The position numbers were made by a program, and so were the translations under genes. The notes under the pieces are model-generated. The model was not told where the DNA came from. It saw nothing but the letters and a program-made list of their open reading frames with translations, and searched no databases. A stretch of DNA of 64,000 bases from Pseudeuparius sepicola (Eukaryota > Arthropoda > Insecta > Coleoptera > Anthribidae): positions 24,530,647-24,594,646 of the forward strand of contig OY987298.1 in NCBI GenBank assembly GCA_963920635.1, written 5' to 3'. Position 1 is the stretch's first letter. Each line of letters starts with the position of its first letter. This document shows, in pieces, positions 32,583 through 44,717 of the stretch.

Positions 32583-33741
32583 TATACAGGGTGATTCATT
32601 GGGAATGGGAAATCCCGAAACTGGGGGTAGGGGAGACCAAAATATTGTGATTGAGTCCAACATTGCTTAAACAAATGTTGTTTGTTTGAGAGATACAGTG
32701 CGTTCAAGTCCTTCTTTTTTAGATTGAATTATGGCTATATCTACCAAAATAATCAAGCTGCTGACCTGAAATTTGGCACTGCTATGTTTTTGGGGATGGA
32801 GAATAAGCTGAAAATGTCAACTTCTACGTATCTCACAGAGGGCGCCACTTGCGCGGTTTTTGGATCGTGCTTTTGTGAGGTTTTGGTCCTGCAGGTTTGT
32901 CATTTTAGCGCACCTTTTCATTCTGCAACAAAAAGGTACTCTTGTTCCATAATGCCCAAATCAACCGTTTGCGTTTAAATTGCCAAAACGTGCCCCAAAA
33001 CACCTGTTGACTTCAATATTCGAAAAACAAAATTTTCACCTACTACTTTCAAATGTTACAGATCAACTGTACATTGAAAATGAAGAAAAAATGACAAATG
33101 AACATTGGTCGAAACACATTTGTTTTCTTGAAATAGGGTGTCCAAAGTTTGTCGAGTTTCAATCTGTTCCATTTTGAAAGTGAACATTTTTTGGGACATT
33201 GTTCATATGGGTTTTTTTCTCGCTTTAAATGGTACAGTCTTTGTGCAATATTTGAAAGCAGTAGGTGAATATTTTATTTTTCGAATCTTGAAGTCAGCAG
33301 GTGTTTCGGGGCACGTTTTGGCAATTTCAATGCAAACGGTTGATTTGAGCGTTATGAAACAAGAATACCTTTTTGTTGCAGAATAAAAAGATGCACTAAA
33401 GTGATGGACCTGCAGGACCAAAAAGATAACCTCAAAAAAGTTACGCGTAAAAGCGTGATCCAAAAACCGCGCAAGTGGCGCCCTCTGTGAGATACGTAGA
33501 AGTTGACATTTTCAGCTTATTCTCCATCCCCAAAAACATAGCAGTGCCAAATTTCAGGTCAGCAGCTTGATTATTTTGGTAGATATAGCCATAATTCAAT
33601 CTAAAAAAGAAGAACTTGAACGCACTGTATCTCTCAAACAAACAACATTTGTTTAAGCAATGTTGGACTCAACCACAATATTTTGGTCTCCCCTACCCCC
33701 AGTTTCGGGATTTCCCATTTCCAATGAATCACCCTGTATAA
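32583..33741. mobile_element. Foldback element ending ACAGGGTGATTCATTGG
   Basis: TATACAGGGTGATTCATTGG at the left is inverted at the right (CCAATGAATCACCCTGTATA). The arms are long and nearly identical, including 'gagagatacagtgcgttcaag' and its complement. Open frames on both strands are mirror images of the arms, not genes. Its interior is related to that of the element at 59240-60140. Confidence 0.9.
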
Positions 33742-33983
33742 TTATTATTGGATTATGATCTTTGAAATTATGCTGGTTTGTAATGTATGTATTAACTTTA
33801 TTTGTTAATCCATGTAGTAAATTATCTCAGGCCCTAGACAGAAGGAAAATACTTCCGAAATTTTAGCAGATGTTGCTGACTTGCTCAATAAAAAATCATC
33901 GAATCAATCTGTCAGGAAATAGCAGTGTGAATCTCACTTCTAAGAAAACAGGAAAGTATTTATAAAAATAAAAACAAAATTCG

Positions 33984-33989
33984 TTTATT
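33984..33989 (-). terminator. Polyadenylation signal AATAAA
   Basis: The minus-strand AATAAA lies about 45 bp beyond the stop of the secreted-protein gene ending at 34034, a normal distance for a short 3' UTR. Confidence 0.7.
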
Positions 33990-34033
33990 CGCAACTTCGA
34001 ACATCAAACACACCCCACCCAAACCCCAGTATC

Positions 34034-37000
34034 CTAGGGAGTCAGATAGTCGACACCACCCAGGTGCCCTTGATCTCTGGCTCTCTGCTTGACAAGTCGT
34101 TCTCTGTCATAACCGTCAATACCGAGCCCCAATCTTTCGATGGCGAGCTCCCCCATCACCCCGTTGAGTTCTTGGTACTGCCGGGCCCTGCGTGCGCCTA
34201 CATCGGGGTCAAACGGCCAGGCGACATCTTTGTGGAGCACCGGATGCCCAGCTACGTTGTACTGGATCAGGTCCCGAATGACGTTCAGTTGGGCGTGGGT
34301 GAATGAGACAAGGATTGTGATGATTGTGATTACCTGGAAAGATTTGTGTATTGAGAAAGGAGCATTCATGAACACATATCGCCCGTGGCGAATATTTTCT
34401 CGAGATTTTAGGGAGTCAAACCTGGACCAACACTATATTAAAAACCCGAGCATGCCGTCATATTTCATTGTTGTTTACGGATTGGGGTGGCGCTACACGA
34501 CGAAAAAAATGGCGACTTATTATAGGTTATAGGGGGGGTATTCTGTGGCTATTGGGATGTCAGTTTCTGACGTTTAAAAAATCCAAAATTTTAAATTTCC
34601 AGCTTTATTACGATTTACCTTCCTTTTACGGTAACGAATTGTCTTTGCATCCAGTATTTGGCAGTTTTATCCTATTAATACGGCTTTTCGAGCTAGATTT
34701 GTTTGTGATAAAATGAAATTTTTTGCGCACATGAAGAAAATGGTATGCACAGACCATTATAAGAATTGCAGAAGAATAAACACTATTTTGGAATTATGGG
34801 ATGATCTGATCAACCAGCTGAAGAAGCGAAAATTAAAGATATTATTTTGGAAGAGTATTTTTTAACGTATGCAGGAATGAAAATAGAAAATTTTGTTTAT
34901 AGCATCAAAGCGAACCAATAGTCCTCCATATAAAGAAGAAACTGAAAAATCTAATGCGTTTTATGCTTTCACATACTACAACTAGCCATGGACTGCGTTT
35001 CAAACCAAAAGGTACCAAATACTCTTGCTTGCTTTTTAGACTCGCTTTTCTTAAGAAAATGTATGGAAATATGCCATGTGAACTTGCCAAATTAGAGGGA
35101 CATAACAAACAAATATTTTATTTTGAATATTAACTTCGTTGTAACAGACATATTTGAATGTTTTTATTTTATAAAAGATTCTGCAGCAATGGTGTTTTAA
35201 CTAAAACCACCGTGTAAATTTGTTTCGTCCTGTGGCGCCAGTGGCAATCGCTTGAAACAGCGCTATGCACAGGTCTTTAATATATGGTTGGTCCAGGTCA
35301 AACCCTTTGGTAAAATAAGTAAAATTTACTGAAAACCGGAAACCAGTCCATTCAAGGCCAGTTAACTTTTTTGAAAAACAGCTGGAATGGCTTTTTTTTT
35401 CAGAAAATAGACCTATGGTCCGACATAAATTGGAATGCAGTATATCATTTTCTTTTGAAAAAGGCATAGGTACCTCTACCTATTGTAAGCGGTAGTTAGT
35501 AATATAAACTTAATCGAATAATAAAGCTAGTGATACAAAAATAGTTTTTCAAAGTTACAACTTTACAGCTATATAGGTCTGTGATAATAGTAAAATATAA
35601 TAATATTTAAAATATGGCAAAAAACTAAATCTCGAAATAAAGGGTTCCAATTTACTTATGTAAAATAATATACATGTAAAATTGAAAACAAACAAAAACA
35701 ACTTTTCCATGTAATACACTAGTTGAAGTTTCACAAATAAGCCCATTTTTAGTGATTTTATATTTTAAATGTGTTTTGGACAGACATACAAAATCCCATG
35801 GCCACGATTGAGCGCGTCATTTTACATATTTTTTAATCAAAAGTTAACCCCAAAGTTAAATCTCATAAATCAATAAAAAAAAACCTATGATGCGAACTTT
35901 TTGGAAGACATTGTATATGACTTGCCAGACAACTGTGACACCCTGTAAAATGAAACTCTCTGTATATTTTTGGCTCAAATTTGCTATTATTATGTGGGTT
36001 TTGGGTTCTCCTAGATTAACGATTTGGTGTGAGACAGAAAATCTGGGGAATAAAAAGTCGACAATGAGACCATAAAAGATGTGGTTTTCGAAGACCTTTC
36101 GAACAAACAAAATTTAGTAGCAAAAATAAAGATTTTACGGATTTGTACACAAATAAAAGGAGGCACCCTGTATAATATCAGATCAGAAAAACATGAAACT
36201 TTCTAGGCCCAAAGGCCCACCCATTGACAAAATCATAATAATAAATTGGAAATAGTTTTTTTGTATCCGGCAGAGTATCAGTTCGACTCGTTTTGACCAT
36301 CTGGTATTGATGATGCGCTGATTTTGAATACATTATAGCAAAGCAAAGATATATTTTTTAGGGGCATAATATGCTGGAAAAAACTAACTTCGAGTTTTCA
36401 GTTAGCTATTTTGCGATTTGCACTTTCCGAAGACACAATACGAGGTAAAATACATTGTCAATTGTTATCCATCAGCGCCATCGGGATATGAAGCTATAGC
36501 TACTAGTTCTGGCAAAAACCGGAAAAAATCAAAATCGATTAATCGGTTTCTGTTAAAATCGGTTTCGGTTAAAATCGGTTAACCGAAACTCGACTTTAAA
36601 ACCGGTTTTCGGTTTAACCGATTAAGCGGTTAACCGGTTTTCGGTTAGCCGGTTTTCGGTAGCCGGTTTTTGCCTCAAATAACCGATTATCGATTAACCG
36701 AGGACCTGACACTGTTTTTTCCTTAAATTTAATTCAAAATCCGAAAACGTGATGACAACTGGCAACACTGCTACTGTTATGAAGACGATAGAGACAATAG
36801 AGACAGAATTCACAGAACAGAACTATAGCCATAGCCTTCGCCCGCGACATCACAAGTTGGCGGGAAAGTTGTAAATTTAAATTTACAGAAAAACTAAAGG
36901 AAAAATCGAAAACTGAAAGACATGGGTTCGTTTTTTTCTCCTTATCTATCAATAAATCCAAAAAAATATATTTTTTTTCGAAATTACACGAGCCAATCCA

Positions 37001-38514
37001 TCAAAAACTGAAAAATTGAAAACCAATTAATGGTTTCCTACTAGAACCGGTTTTGGTTAGAATCGTTTACCATCATAATCATTAACTGAAAACCGAGTAT
37101 CCGGTTAACCGAAAACCGATAATTCGAAACTCGAATTAACCAGAAACCGGTTAACCAAATAACCGGTTAACCGAGTAACTGGTTTTCGGTTTGGATCAAA
37201 ACCTCGGTTAACCGAAAACCGGTTAATCGGTTAACCGAAAAATCGGTTTCGGTTGCCAGCACTAATAGCTACAATAAGTATAATATATGTTAGCCATCAG
37301 CGCCATCCAGGATATGAAGCTATAGCGCCGGGGGAAATCATAAATACGTCGGTCAACAGCCAAATGCTGAAAAAACGCGAACTTCCAGTATTTCCTTGGC
37401 AATTTTGCAATTTCGAAAAAATCATACGAGCAGCAACTTTCCAACACAGCTTAATTACTAAATCAACTACGTATAGGGGTAGGCTCCTATATTTTATATG
37501 ATTTGATATGGGTAAATAGTAAATAGTCATTTGTTTCAAAATTATTATGAGGGTTTTTTTGCGGCAGAGTTTAAAAACAGGTTTCCCGCTCTATCATCGG
37601 TCGACTATGTAAGTATCTCGGACAACACAATAATATTATCCGAATATTTTATACACATTTTCAGAGAAACATGAAAATATTAATAAAATATTCCTATATT
37701 ACCCAATTATTGTTTTTTAAATGTTTTATAAATTATAAGAGTAGACCAACTATAAGGTTGTTAAAATATTTTTAAAACGTTGCATAAAATATTTTAAAAA
37801 TATTTTGGAAATATGTATAATTATATAAAATATTATAAAATATTTTGTCGGAATATTAATATAATGTGAGAAAAAATATTTTAGCAAAACATTTTCGTCA
37901 CATTATATTATACAGTGACCGGCAGAAAGTTGGACACAAAAATGTAATATTTTTAAACTCTGATTTCGATTAATTTAAATTTCTAGCTGCTAATCGAACA
38001 AAATTAAAGTGTATAATAGCAAATTTATGTGTTGTCCGATGATATGTTTCGCTTCCGGTATTTTGTTTTTTTATAATACACACGTGGTTGAAAAAAATAC
38101 AAAAAAGTTAAATTTCTTCTTTTTTTTTGACTAGGTGGCTGTGACTTGAAATCTGACATCCACCTTTGATTCCAAACAATTTTTGTAAGTAACTTTTTAC
38201 CGTATTTTAAAAAATAAGGGTACTTTACTCTTGAGTTATTTTGACATTTTTGAATCTACCTCATATCCAAAAAGAGATATTTAAATTTTGATATATCCGT
38301 TTTGAGTTTGAAATGATGCACCAACTTTGGAATAAAATTTTCTGAGAAATTAATAATAAAAAAGTTTTCCATTTGTGTCCAACTTTCTGCCGGTCATTGT
38401 ATAAATATTGTAATATTTTCTGAATCTAAATCAAAGTCTAGATTAGTATATTATCTCTGGACGCTGTCTAAATCTACTATTATTTTTGCTTACCTTGAAA
38501 ATACCAACTCTCAT
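34034..38514 (-). CDS. Small secreted protein, two coding exons
   Basis: Exon 1 (38494-38514) encodes MRVGIFK and ends at the donor CAAG|GTAAGC. Exon 2 (34034-34333) follows the acceptor TCTTTCCAG. Phase is 0. The join makes a textbook signal peptide (MRVGIFKVITII, then TILVSFTHA) with cleavage expected before QLNVIRDL. The product is 106 aa; the mature part is about 85 aa, acidic/basic mixed, without cysteines. It has dibasic or basic clusters (GARRAR, VKQRAR) that could be processing sites, so a neuropeptide-like precursor is one possibility. No family is recognised. An AATAAA signal (minus strand, 33984-33989) lies about 45 bp after the stop. The 4.2-kb intron contains MITEs and the AACCGGTT region. 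It is head-to-head with the gene at 41009. Confidence 0.8.
34414..35305. mobile_element. ~890-bp MITE, ends GTCAAACCTGGACCAACA
   Basis: The left end AGTCAAACCTGGACCAACACTATATTAAA is inverted at the right (TTTAATATATGGTTGGTCCAGGTCAAAC). A longer, interrupted copy is at 55173-56723, and part of the same repeat surrounds the foldback at 21209. It lies within the intron of the secreted-protein gene. Confidence 0.8.
35306..36499. other. Intronic A+T-rich DNA, no gene seen
   Basis: Contains a half copy of the small palindrome (GCTATATAGGTCTGTG, 35568-35583) without the left arm, and stray 'caccctgta' ends near 35940 and 36165. No coding feature. Confidence 0.4.
36500..37265. repeat. Foldback made of degenerate AACCGGTT/AACCGAAAACCGG units
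   Basis: Two inverted domains (about 36515-36690 and 37025-37250) consist of short units such as CGGTTAACCGAAAACCGG in both orientations, around a unique core. The flanks each carry a related block 'catcagcgccat...gatatgaagctatag' (36472-36500 and 37297-37325). Confidence 0.75.
37911..38401. mobile_element. MITE, second copy of the ACCGGCAGAAAGTTGG family
   Basis: Same ends (TACAGTGACCGGCAGAAAG ... CTTTCTGCCGGTCATTGTA) and similar interior to the copy at 15829-16316. It ends about 90 bp from exon 1 of the minus-strand secreted-protein gene. Confidence 0.85.
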
Positions 38515-39291
38515 ATTGCCAACCAACGCTATCTGACTAGAATAATAAGTAATAACTCGGATCCCAACAATTGCACCAGTTACTAATAAACAATTAGCAG
38601 CTTGGCACTGATAAATTCTTACTATCCGATTCGTTCCTTACCGAATGGCTACTACAGACCGCAAATGATAATTGAAAGTGAAAGCCTCCTCGACTTGTTG
38701 GTATACAAACCCATGACCATGAGGTAATCCACTTATATTAATGGCCTATGCAAAGTGTTAGGTAATATAGTAATAGGTGGACATATCTTCATAATTTTGC
38801 CATATACATATTGCATATTGCAATGTAATATCCTTAGCATCGATAAGTTTTTGATGCGGTTCAACATCAGAGAGGTCATGTTTTAGTTTAGTCCCAACAG
38901 AAAAACTTCCTGACGAATTAAACAAATAATAGGGAAAATCGGGTATTTACATTAAATATCAATCGATAATTTAATCCGGAAGAAAGGACTTGGGGTGCAA
39001 TATAAACATAAAAAAATGTGTCAAAAATTAACTTCTTATTCTGGACACTTTGTAATTACTTAACAACTTGCATGTATTTCGGAAACAATTTATTTATGTT
39101 TTGTTTTTGTTAGCTATTATTCAATATTATATTGTTATAATAATTATTATTGATGAAACATGCCGCATAATGATCATGTTGGTTAGATAAAGTGTTAATT
39201 AATATACATATTATAAATATATTGAACTACCGGTAATTATTTTGGGTAGGCAAGCAGGCATTATATTAACCAACATTTATTGGAAAAAAAT

Positions 39292-40187
39292 TTCTTTTGT
39301 TTAACTCCACACACCAAAACTTTGTTTTTTTGCACTCGACGCGCGTTTCGCTAACTATATGTTATTAGCATCTATCAGGAGATGATTAAGGCTCAATGAA
39401 CAGCACGTACGTGGAGATTCAACATTTTGACCCATAAAATGGCTTTTTTCGATCTGTAGAGAGCAACACCCATAATTTTAAACTTTTGGTGAATTCAAAT
39501 TTTAATCTATAGTAAAATCGAGCAACTCTTACGCCTGGTGTAAACAAGAGCACGTGAGTTGAAATATTCGCCAGGGCCACACTGAGGCAAGACCTTTATT
39601 TAATTTTAGTTTTATAATGGTTTACATCAAAATATTTGGGAAAAGAATTATTGGCTTAATTAAAATGGTTCAAAACATCGATAAAATTATTTGTGGCAGT
39701 GTCTAAATAGCTGAAAACAACAAGGTAAAACCGCGTAACTACACTTTTGCGATCGAGTACGTCCCTGTTGCCGACTCGGATGAAACTTTATAGCCTACCG
39801 ACCAATCGCGGATTGTCATTGAACACGTGGTTTTATTTATGCCAGGCGTACGGATTGCTCGATTTTAGTATAAGTAATTACTCACATTTTGAGACAAAAA
39901 TTATTTAAAAAGATTGACCACAATGGCCGTTATTAGCATTTTACGCAATAAGCCTAATAACTGCCATTGTGATAAATATTTCTAAATAATTTTTGTCTCA
40001 AAATGTGAGTAATTATTTAGATTCAAATTTGTATTGACCAAAAATTTAAAATTATGCGTGTTGCTCGCTGCAGATCGAAAAAAGCCGTTGAATCACCACG
40101 CGCACGTGGTGTACATTCAGTCATAAAAGCAAAGGCAGTAGATACGATGCCTTTGATTAAGACTTGTGTGTGGAGTTAAACAAAAGA
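39292..40187. mobile_element. Foldback element in the intergenic region of the two secreted-peptide genes
   Basis: Ends TCTTTTGTTTAACTCCACACA and TGTGTGGAGTTAAACAAAAGA are inverted. Inner arms around 39885-39950 and 39975-40020 are inverted copies ('taattactcacattttgag'). No coding capacity. Confidence 0.75.
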
Positions 40188-40371
40188 ACTCTATTAACCT
40201 TAAAGACAAAAAACGTGGCGCGTGCAAAGAGATATTATTCTATTTTTGTATTATATTGTTTTACAAGAATAAAGGGCGTAAAAGACCTTGGCTCCGGGCG
40301 CACAAACACTATTGTTTCGACCCTGTGATGTTTCAATAGGTACGGTATACCTATCTACCTATACTATAAGG

Positions 40372-40676
40372 GTGCACCGAATAGAGAAATGTTGACATGG
40401 CTAGCCCGAATATTGGGGCTAGCAATATTCGGCCGGTACCGAATATTCGGTTAACTATTCGGCCGAACATTCGGTTAGTCCCTCAAATTTGTAGTCTTAT
40501 CAAAACGCTTTTTATGGAGATAACTGAGCACAAGACCCACACGTCAAATATAAAAATGGCCCTTGGAAAAGAAAGGAGAATACTTATTAGAGTAGAGATG
40601 CAGAAAATATTCAGCCAGCAGGCCGAATATTCGGCCATTCTTTGAGAAATGCCGACTATTCGACAAGGGCGGAATA
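40372..40676. mobile_element. hAT-like small element with CGAATATTCGG repeats
   Basis: It begins GGGTGCACCGAATA and contains several ATTCGGCCG / CGAATATTCGG blocks in both orientations, with a weaker partner end near 40640-40670. The 'gggtgcaccgaat' start is typical of hAT-type MITEs. No target duplication was resolved. Confidence 0.55.
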
Positions 40677-40779
40677 ATGGTTTTACGGCGCATTTTTAAA
40701 TTGAAATATTTTATATTGAAGCGGAGTAACCCATTTCCGTTGGGAAATTATCCACTAATTACTTTTGTCACAAAAACGC

Positions 40780-41008
40780 CTCTGTTATTGGTTAATAAGT
40801 ATTGCGGCAAAGAGGACAGGTGTAGAGTGCCGCGCGGCCATGACGGGGAAGTAGATTATTGCGGAACCACTTTCTCTTTCCTCCAAGAGAAGGCGGCGAG
40901 TTTCACATTTTATTTTGTTCTGCGCGCCGTGCTCCAGCCACTCTGCCCGGCCAGTGTCAAGTTTAGGAAAGGCGGTCTCCGTTTCTCGGTTTTGGTGCTC
41001 CACTCAAG
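40780..41008 (+). promoter_or_regulatory. G+C-rich 5' region of the plus-strand secreted-peptide gene
   Basis: This stretch is clearly richer in G+C than its neighbours, has an inverted CCAAT motif (ATTGG near 40786) and runs into the start context CTCAAGATGA. It probably holds the 5' UTR and proximal promoter. No clear TATA box is visible. The open frames in it are on both strands and have no motif. Confidence 0.45.
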
Positions 41009-44000
41009 ATGAACAGGGTGCTCTTCATTCTGGTGAGTCCATTCGCTGGATTCCCTTGTCTGCTTTGCTCAGATTATGCAGGGCGAGTCAGTTCTTCCTG
41101 TAGCAGGGCTTTAACGTTGGATAGAAAATGACATTTTAAAGAGAAAAGTGCATATCAATATTGGTCCACAAACGCTTCATTTTCAACATATAACAGGGCA
41201 TGAAAATTCCAAAAAATGTAACGAATATTTTTTATATCTTCCAAGCTAAATTGAATTTTAAACAAAAACTGTCTGTTTGTCTTTCTCTATATTATATCTA
41301 TTACGATTTGATGTACAATTGCACTTTTCGATTAATAATATCATTCATTCCTAAAGAAAAATAAAAAATCAACTCGAATTACTTTTTACAAAAAAAATCA
41401 AGTATAAACCAAGGGATATATAATGTAATCTTTTGAAGTTAATTATGTTTAAATAGACCCCACAACTCTCCTAACTCTAATTGGAAAAGTACAAGGGATA
41501 AAAATACCAGCCTGACTTTGAAAATACCTAATTTGAGCTTCAACATTTTTAAACTGTGTTGAAAATGAAACGTTTGTGAACAAAATATTGATATAAAATT
41601 TGTCGTTTTAAAATGTCATTTTCTATCCAATAGTTAAAGTGCTGCTACAAAAATTGGTTCACTCAACCTGTATAAAAATTGAAAATTTTTCTGAATTCTT
41701 AGAATCTGCTATCAAGTAAAATAAATAGATAATCATGGCAAAGTGGGCAAATAATAGGGCTGTTGTTGTACCCTCAAAATATAATGGAAAGAGCCTATAC
41801 AGGGCGATCCATCCAAGGGTAACACCCTCCTATTTTTTTATTTTCATATTTTTTACTCCAAAGAATGACGTATTCCTATGTAATTTTTTCTATTTTTTTT
41901 ACAGTAATTAGGCATGTGTTTTTATTATAATAACAACGTGTATATTTTCCTTTTTTTTAATCGACGCTTATTCCCGATTAGAAAATATACAGGGTGCCTA
42001 CTTTTAAACGCATATAAATCCATAAAATCTGTATTTTTGGAGATAACCGCCCGAACTTTTTTCTTTGAAAGACCTTCAAAAACCGCTTCTTTTGACCTTC
42101 CTACCATTTTCAAAATGCGAATCCAGGGCCGGCTACGATTTTTTTATACATCCGATTCTCACGGCGGAAACCATTTAGCGATTTTTTTATTTAAAATCTG
42201 ACCCCACAACGTTAATCAGAACACCCCAAAACCCTCATATAAAAAAAATTGAATAAAAAAATATAGAGAGAATTCCATTCTATACAGAGTGTCAAAGTTA
42301 AGCAAAATCGAAATTTGGCAAGTTAAGTGTGCCATGGAATCCCCTCAAAACAGTTGAATGAAAACAGAACAACTCAAAGTTTTGGTGTGCAAAGATCCGA
42401 TACAAAATATACAGTAGGGTGCCTTATATCTATGTGCCATCCCAAATTACTGAAGTTTTTGGGGTAAAAATTCGAGTATATCAAAACCGCCCCAGACCCT
42501 AAACGAACTAAGTGTAGAAACTAAGAAAGAATACTTAGAATCCTGCCAGTCAGTAAATCCATGTACATACTTATATGAGTTAAGGTGGCTTAACAGGAAA
42601 CACACAGAAAACATTTTGTAAAAAAATAAATTACTTTTATGTTTATTAATATTTTTTAAATAAATATTCCAGAGTACTCTTGACCCGTATTAAGTTTCAT
42701 AAAAATTAATTTCATTTAACATATGTATTTTTAGATCTGTCTATATCTACCTATTCATAATTATTGTTGAAATGTTGACTCTCAAAAAATTATCTAATTC
42801 AGAGCAGTCGAGGTAGGCCCCTATATTGGAATTCTGTCATAATTTTTCTTAGTAAAATTTTGTGATATTCTTAAAAATTAGGGTAGTTTATACTTACATA
42901 ATTTTCATTAATTGGTATTTCATAATGATCATCAATTTTTATAGGAATACATTTTTTCGGGAAAAAATGTGACAACATAAAGAAATAAGAGAGCGTTACT
43001 CTTGGATGGAAGTACCTTCACAGAAAATATATTCACTATATTTTCTGTGGTACCTTACCTATCCAGTGACCCAAATTTCTGCTTTGGGTTTATTATGAGA
43101 AAACAAAAAGATAACATTTTTTCCCATTGGGGGTTCTATTAGTATACAGCTCGGTATACTAGTGTATTCCAATTCGATACTGGACACCTCAGAAATAAAT
43201 GAAGGGCAAGGAAAACAAAAGGTCTCTATTTTTTTATTGGTAGTCCCAAGGGAGAGTATCTCGTAGGCGGTGGTATTTGGATGGGGTAATTATTTCATGG
43301 CGTGCTAGTATTTTTTAAAATAGCAAATTTTCAAGAAACCCTATTAGGGATTTTTTACGACAAAATGTTATTAAGAAAACTTGTTCAGAATAAAACATTG
43401 AGTAGATTTGCAAAATTTCAAAAGTCTAGGTCTACTTTGATTTTTAGCTTTTTCGTCTTTTTCTTCCAGTTTTTTCTTAGGAGCTTTTACGTCAAAATAT
43501 TATTAAGGAAACTTCACTATCGTGAAAAAATGAAATTTTGACGTGAAAGCTCCAGAAAGGACACTTTCAAGAAAAAAGTGGGAGATAAATCTAAAAATCA
43601 AAGTAGGCCTGGACTTTTGACTTTGACTTTTTTCGTAAAAAAATCCCTAATGGGGTTTCTTGAAAATTTGCTATTTTAAAAAATCACACCTACTCTCCCT
43701 TGGGGCTACCAATAAAAAAATATAGACCATTTGTTTTCCTTGCCCTTCATATTATATTTCTGAGGTATCCAGTATCAAATTGGGACACACTGTATATGAA
43801 CAATGAACATGGAGGTGCTACATTAGAAATGAACATCATCTCCTTTTTAATAGGTATTTTTCGCCTAAAAATACTTTTTCAATTTCATTACCTTATACAT
43901 TATGGTAAACTTTTTCAGGTTGTTCTAACGTTCTGCTCACTGCTATGCCAAGCCATCCAGCCTAGAGCACCCAATTTCCAATATTTTGAAAGGTAGGAAA

Positions 44001-44172
44001 AGCAAAAATGACAGAGTTCGGATTTTTGAAAATTTCAACATTATCTTCTTGTAGGCCCAAGTACAGATATCCATACTATGATGAGAAAGGAGTGGGTCGT
44101 CTTCTGTATGGATATGGAGATGAAAAATTGTACCAATATAAAGTTTTCTCTCCTTTAGAAGGCATTCATTAA
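41009..44172 (+). CDS. Small secreted, Tyr-rich peptide, three coding exons
   Basis: Exons are 41009-41032, 43919-43992 and 44055-44172 with canonical GT-AG introns (donors GTGAGT and GTAGGA; acceptors TTTTTCAG and CTTCTTGTAG). They total 216 nt, giving 71 aa and a stop. The first exon encodes MNRVLFIL; joined to VVLTFCSLLCQA it forms a signal peptide cleaved before IQPRAP. The mature peptide of about 51 aa is rich in Tyr (RYPYYDEKGVGRLLYGYG, then KLYQYKVFSPLEGIH) and has no Cys. The pattern looks like a conserved insect secreted or neuropeptide-like protein, but I cannot name it. An AATAAA lies at 44310-44315. Intron 1 (2.9 kb) holds two foldback elements. Confidence 0.88.
41075..41672. mobile_element. 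~600-bp foldback element in intron 1 of the secreted-peptide gene
   Basis: The left end (GCAGGGCGAGTCAGTTCTTCC) and right end (complement of ACAGGTTGAGTGAACCAA) are related. Arms share 'gctttaacgttggatagaaaatgacatttta' and its complement near 41610-41650. Confidence 0.7.
41673..43157. other. Intron 1, single-ended repeat fragments
   Basis: Several lone element ends occur (ACAGGGCGATCCATCC near 41800, ACAGGGTGCCTACTTTT near 41990, ACAGTAGGGTGCC near 42410) without partners. A 29-bp perfect hairpin (ACAGAAAATATA...TATATTTTCTGT) is at 43020-43050. No exon is seen. Confidence 0.45.
43158..43798. mobile_element. ~640-bp foldback element in intron 1 of the secreted-peptide gene
   Basis: Arms share 'gatactggacacctcagaaat' / 'atttctgaggtatccagtatc' and 'gaagggcaaggaaaacaaa' / 'tttgttttccttgcccttc'. 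The right edge is CACACTGTATATG; the left edge is near 43158. Non-coding. Confidence 0.75.
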
Positions 44173-44309
44173 ATAATAATTTGTAGAGTGAAAGTACAAT
44201 GTAATAATAATAATTTTTCTAATGTTAGGAATTTTGGAAAATGAATAAGTCGTAAAGTTGTCTTTGCTAGTCATCTACTGTGTTTATATTGTTTTGTATA
44301 AATGTATTT

Positions 44310-44315
44310 AATAAA
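44310..44315 (+). terminator. Polyadenylation signal AATAAA
   Basis: It lies 138 bp after the stop of the secreted-peptide gene, and a short A/T tract follows. Confidence 0.7.
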
Positions 44316-44676
44316 CAATTTTATAAAATTTATTAAGTATTAACATTGACAAAGTGAGAGGGAGTGACCTTTTTTTCAAGGAGGAATGAAACAGCTAAAA
44401 ATATAAGTACACAGCTTATTTTTTTGTACTTTTACATCAATATTAACAAAACATTTATTTATAAAATCTGTAATAAATAATAATTCGTTCCTATAAGTTT
44501 TGTTATATATAAATTTTTCTTCAAACGCAACAATTTTTGTCAAGTATCATTGTTTCATGTACCTATTAGGAATCAATCTGTTCGGGAGGCAGAGGCAAAT
44601 TTAATAAATATACTTGTTGGAGTTTTTAAAAGTCATTTGTTGCAACTGCATAATGAACATAATGAAAGACTTGAAC

Positions 44677-44717
44677 CACAAACCTATACATAGTTAGCGA
44701 AGTTATATAGATCTGTG
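44677..44717. mobile_element. 41-bp diverged palindromic insert, third copy
   Basis: It reads CACAAACCTATACATAG at the left and CTATATAACTTCG... complement at the right (AGTTATATAGATCTGTG), matching the palindromes at 22269 and 49696 with several mismatches. Flanks are CTTGAAC and CTTGAGT, a 7-bp duplication with two differences, so this is an older copy. Confidence 0.6.

Noticed and set aside
32682..33641. Mirror-image frames of 98, 86 and 66 codons
   Set aside because: They are the two arms of the foldback at 32583-33741 read in opposite directions.
39360..39400. CATCTATCAGGAGATGATT as another hammerhead
   Set aside because: The CTGATGA core and the GAAA element are not both present; it is a short imperfect palindrome.
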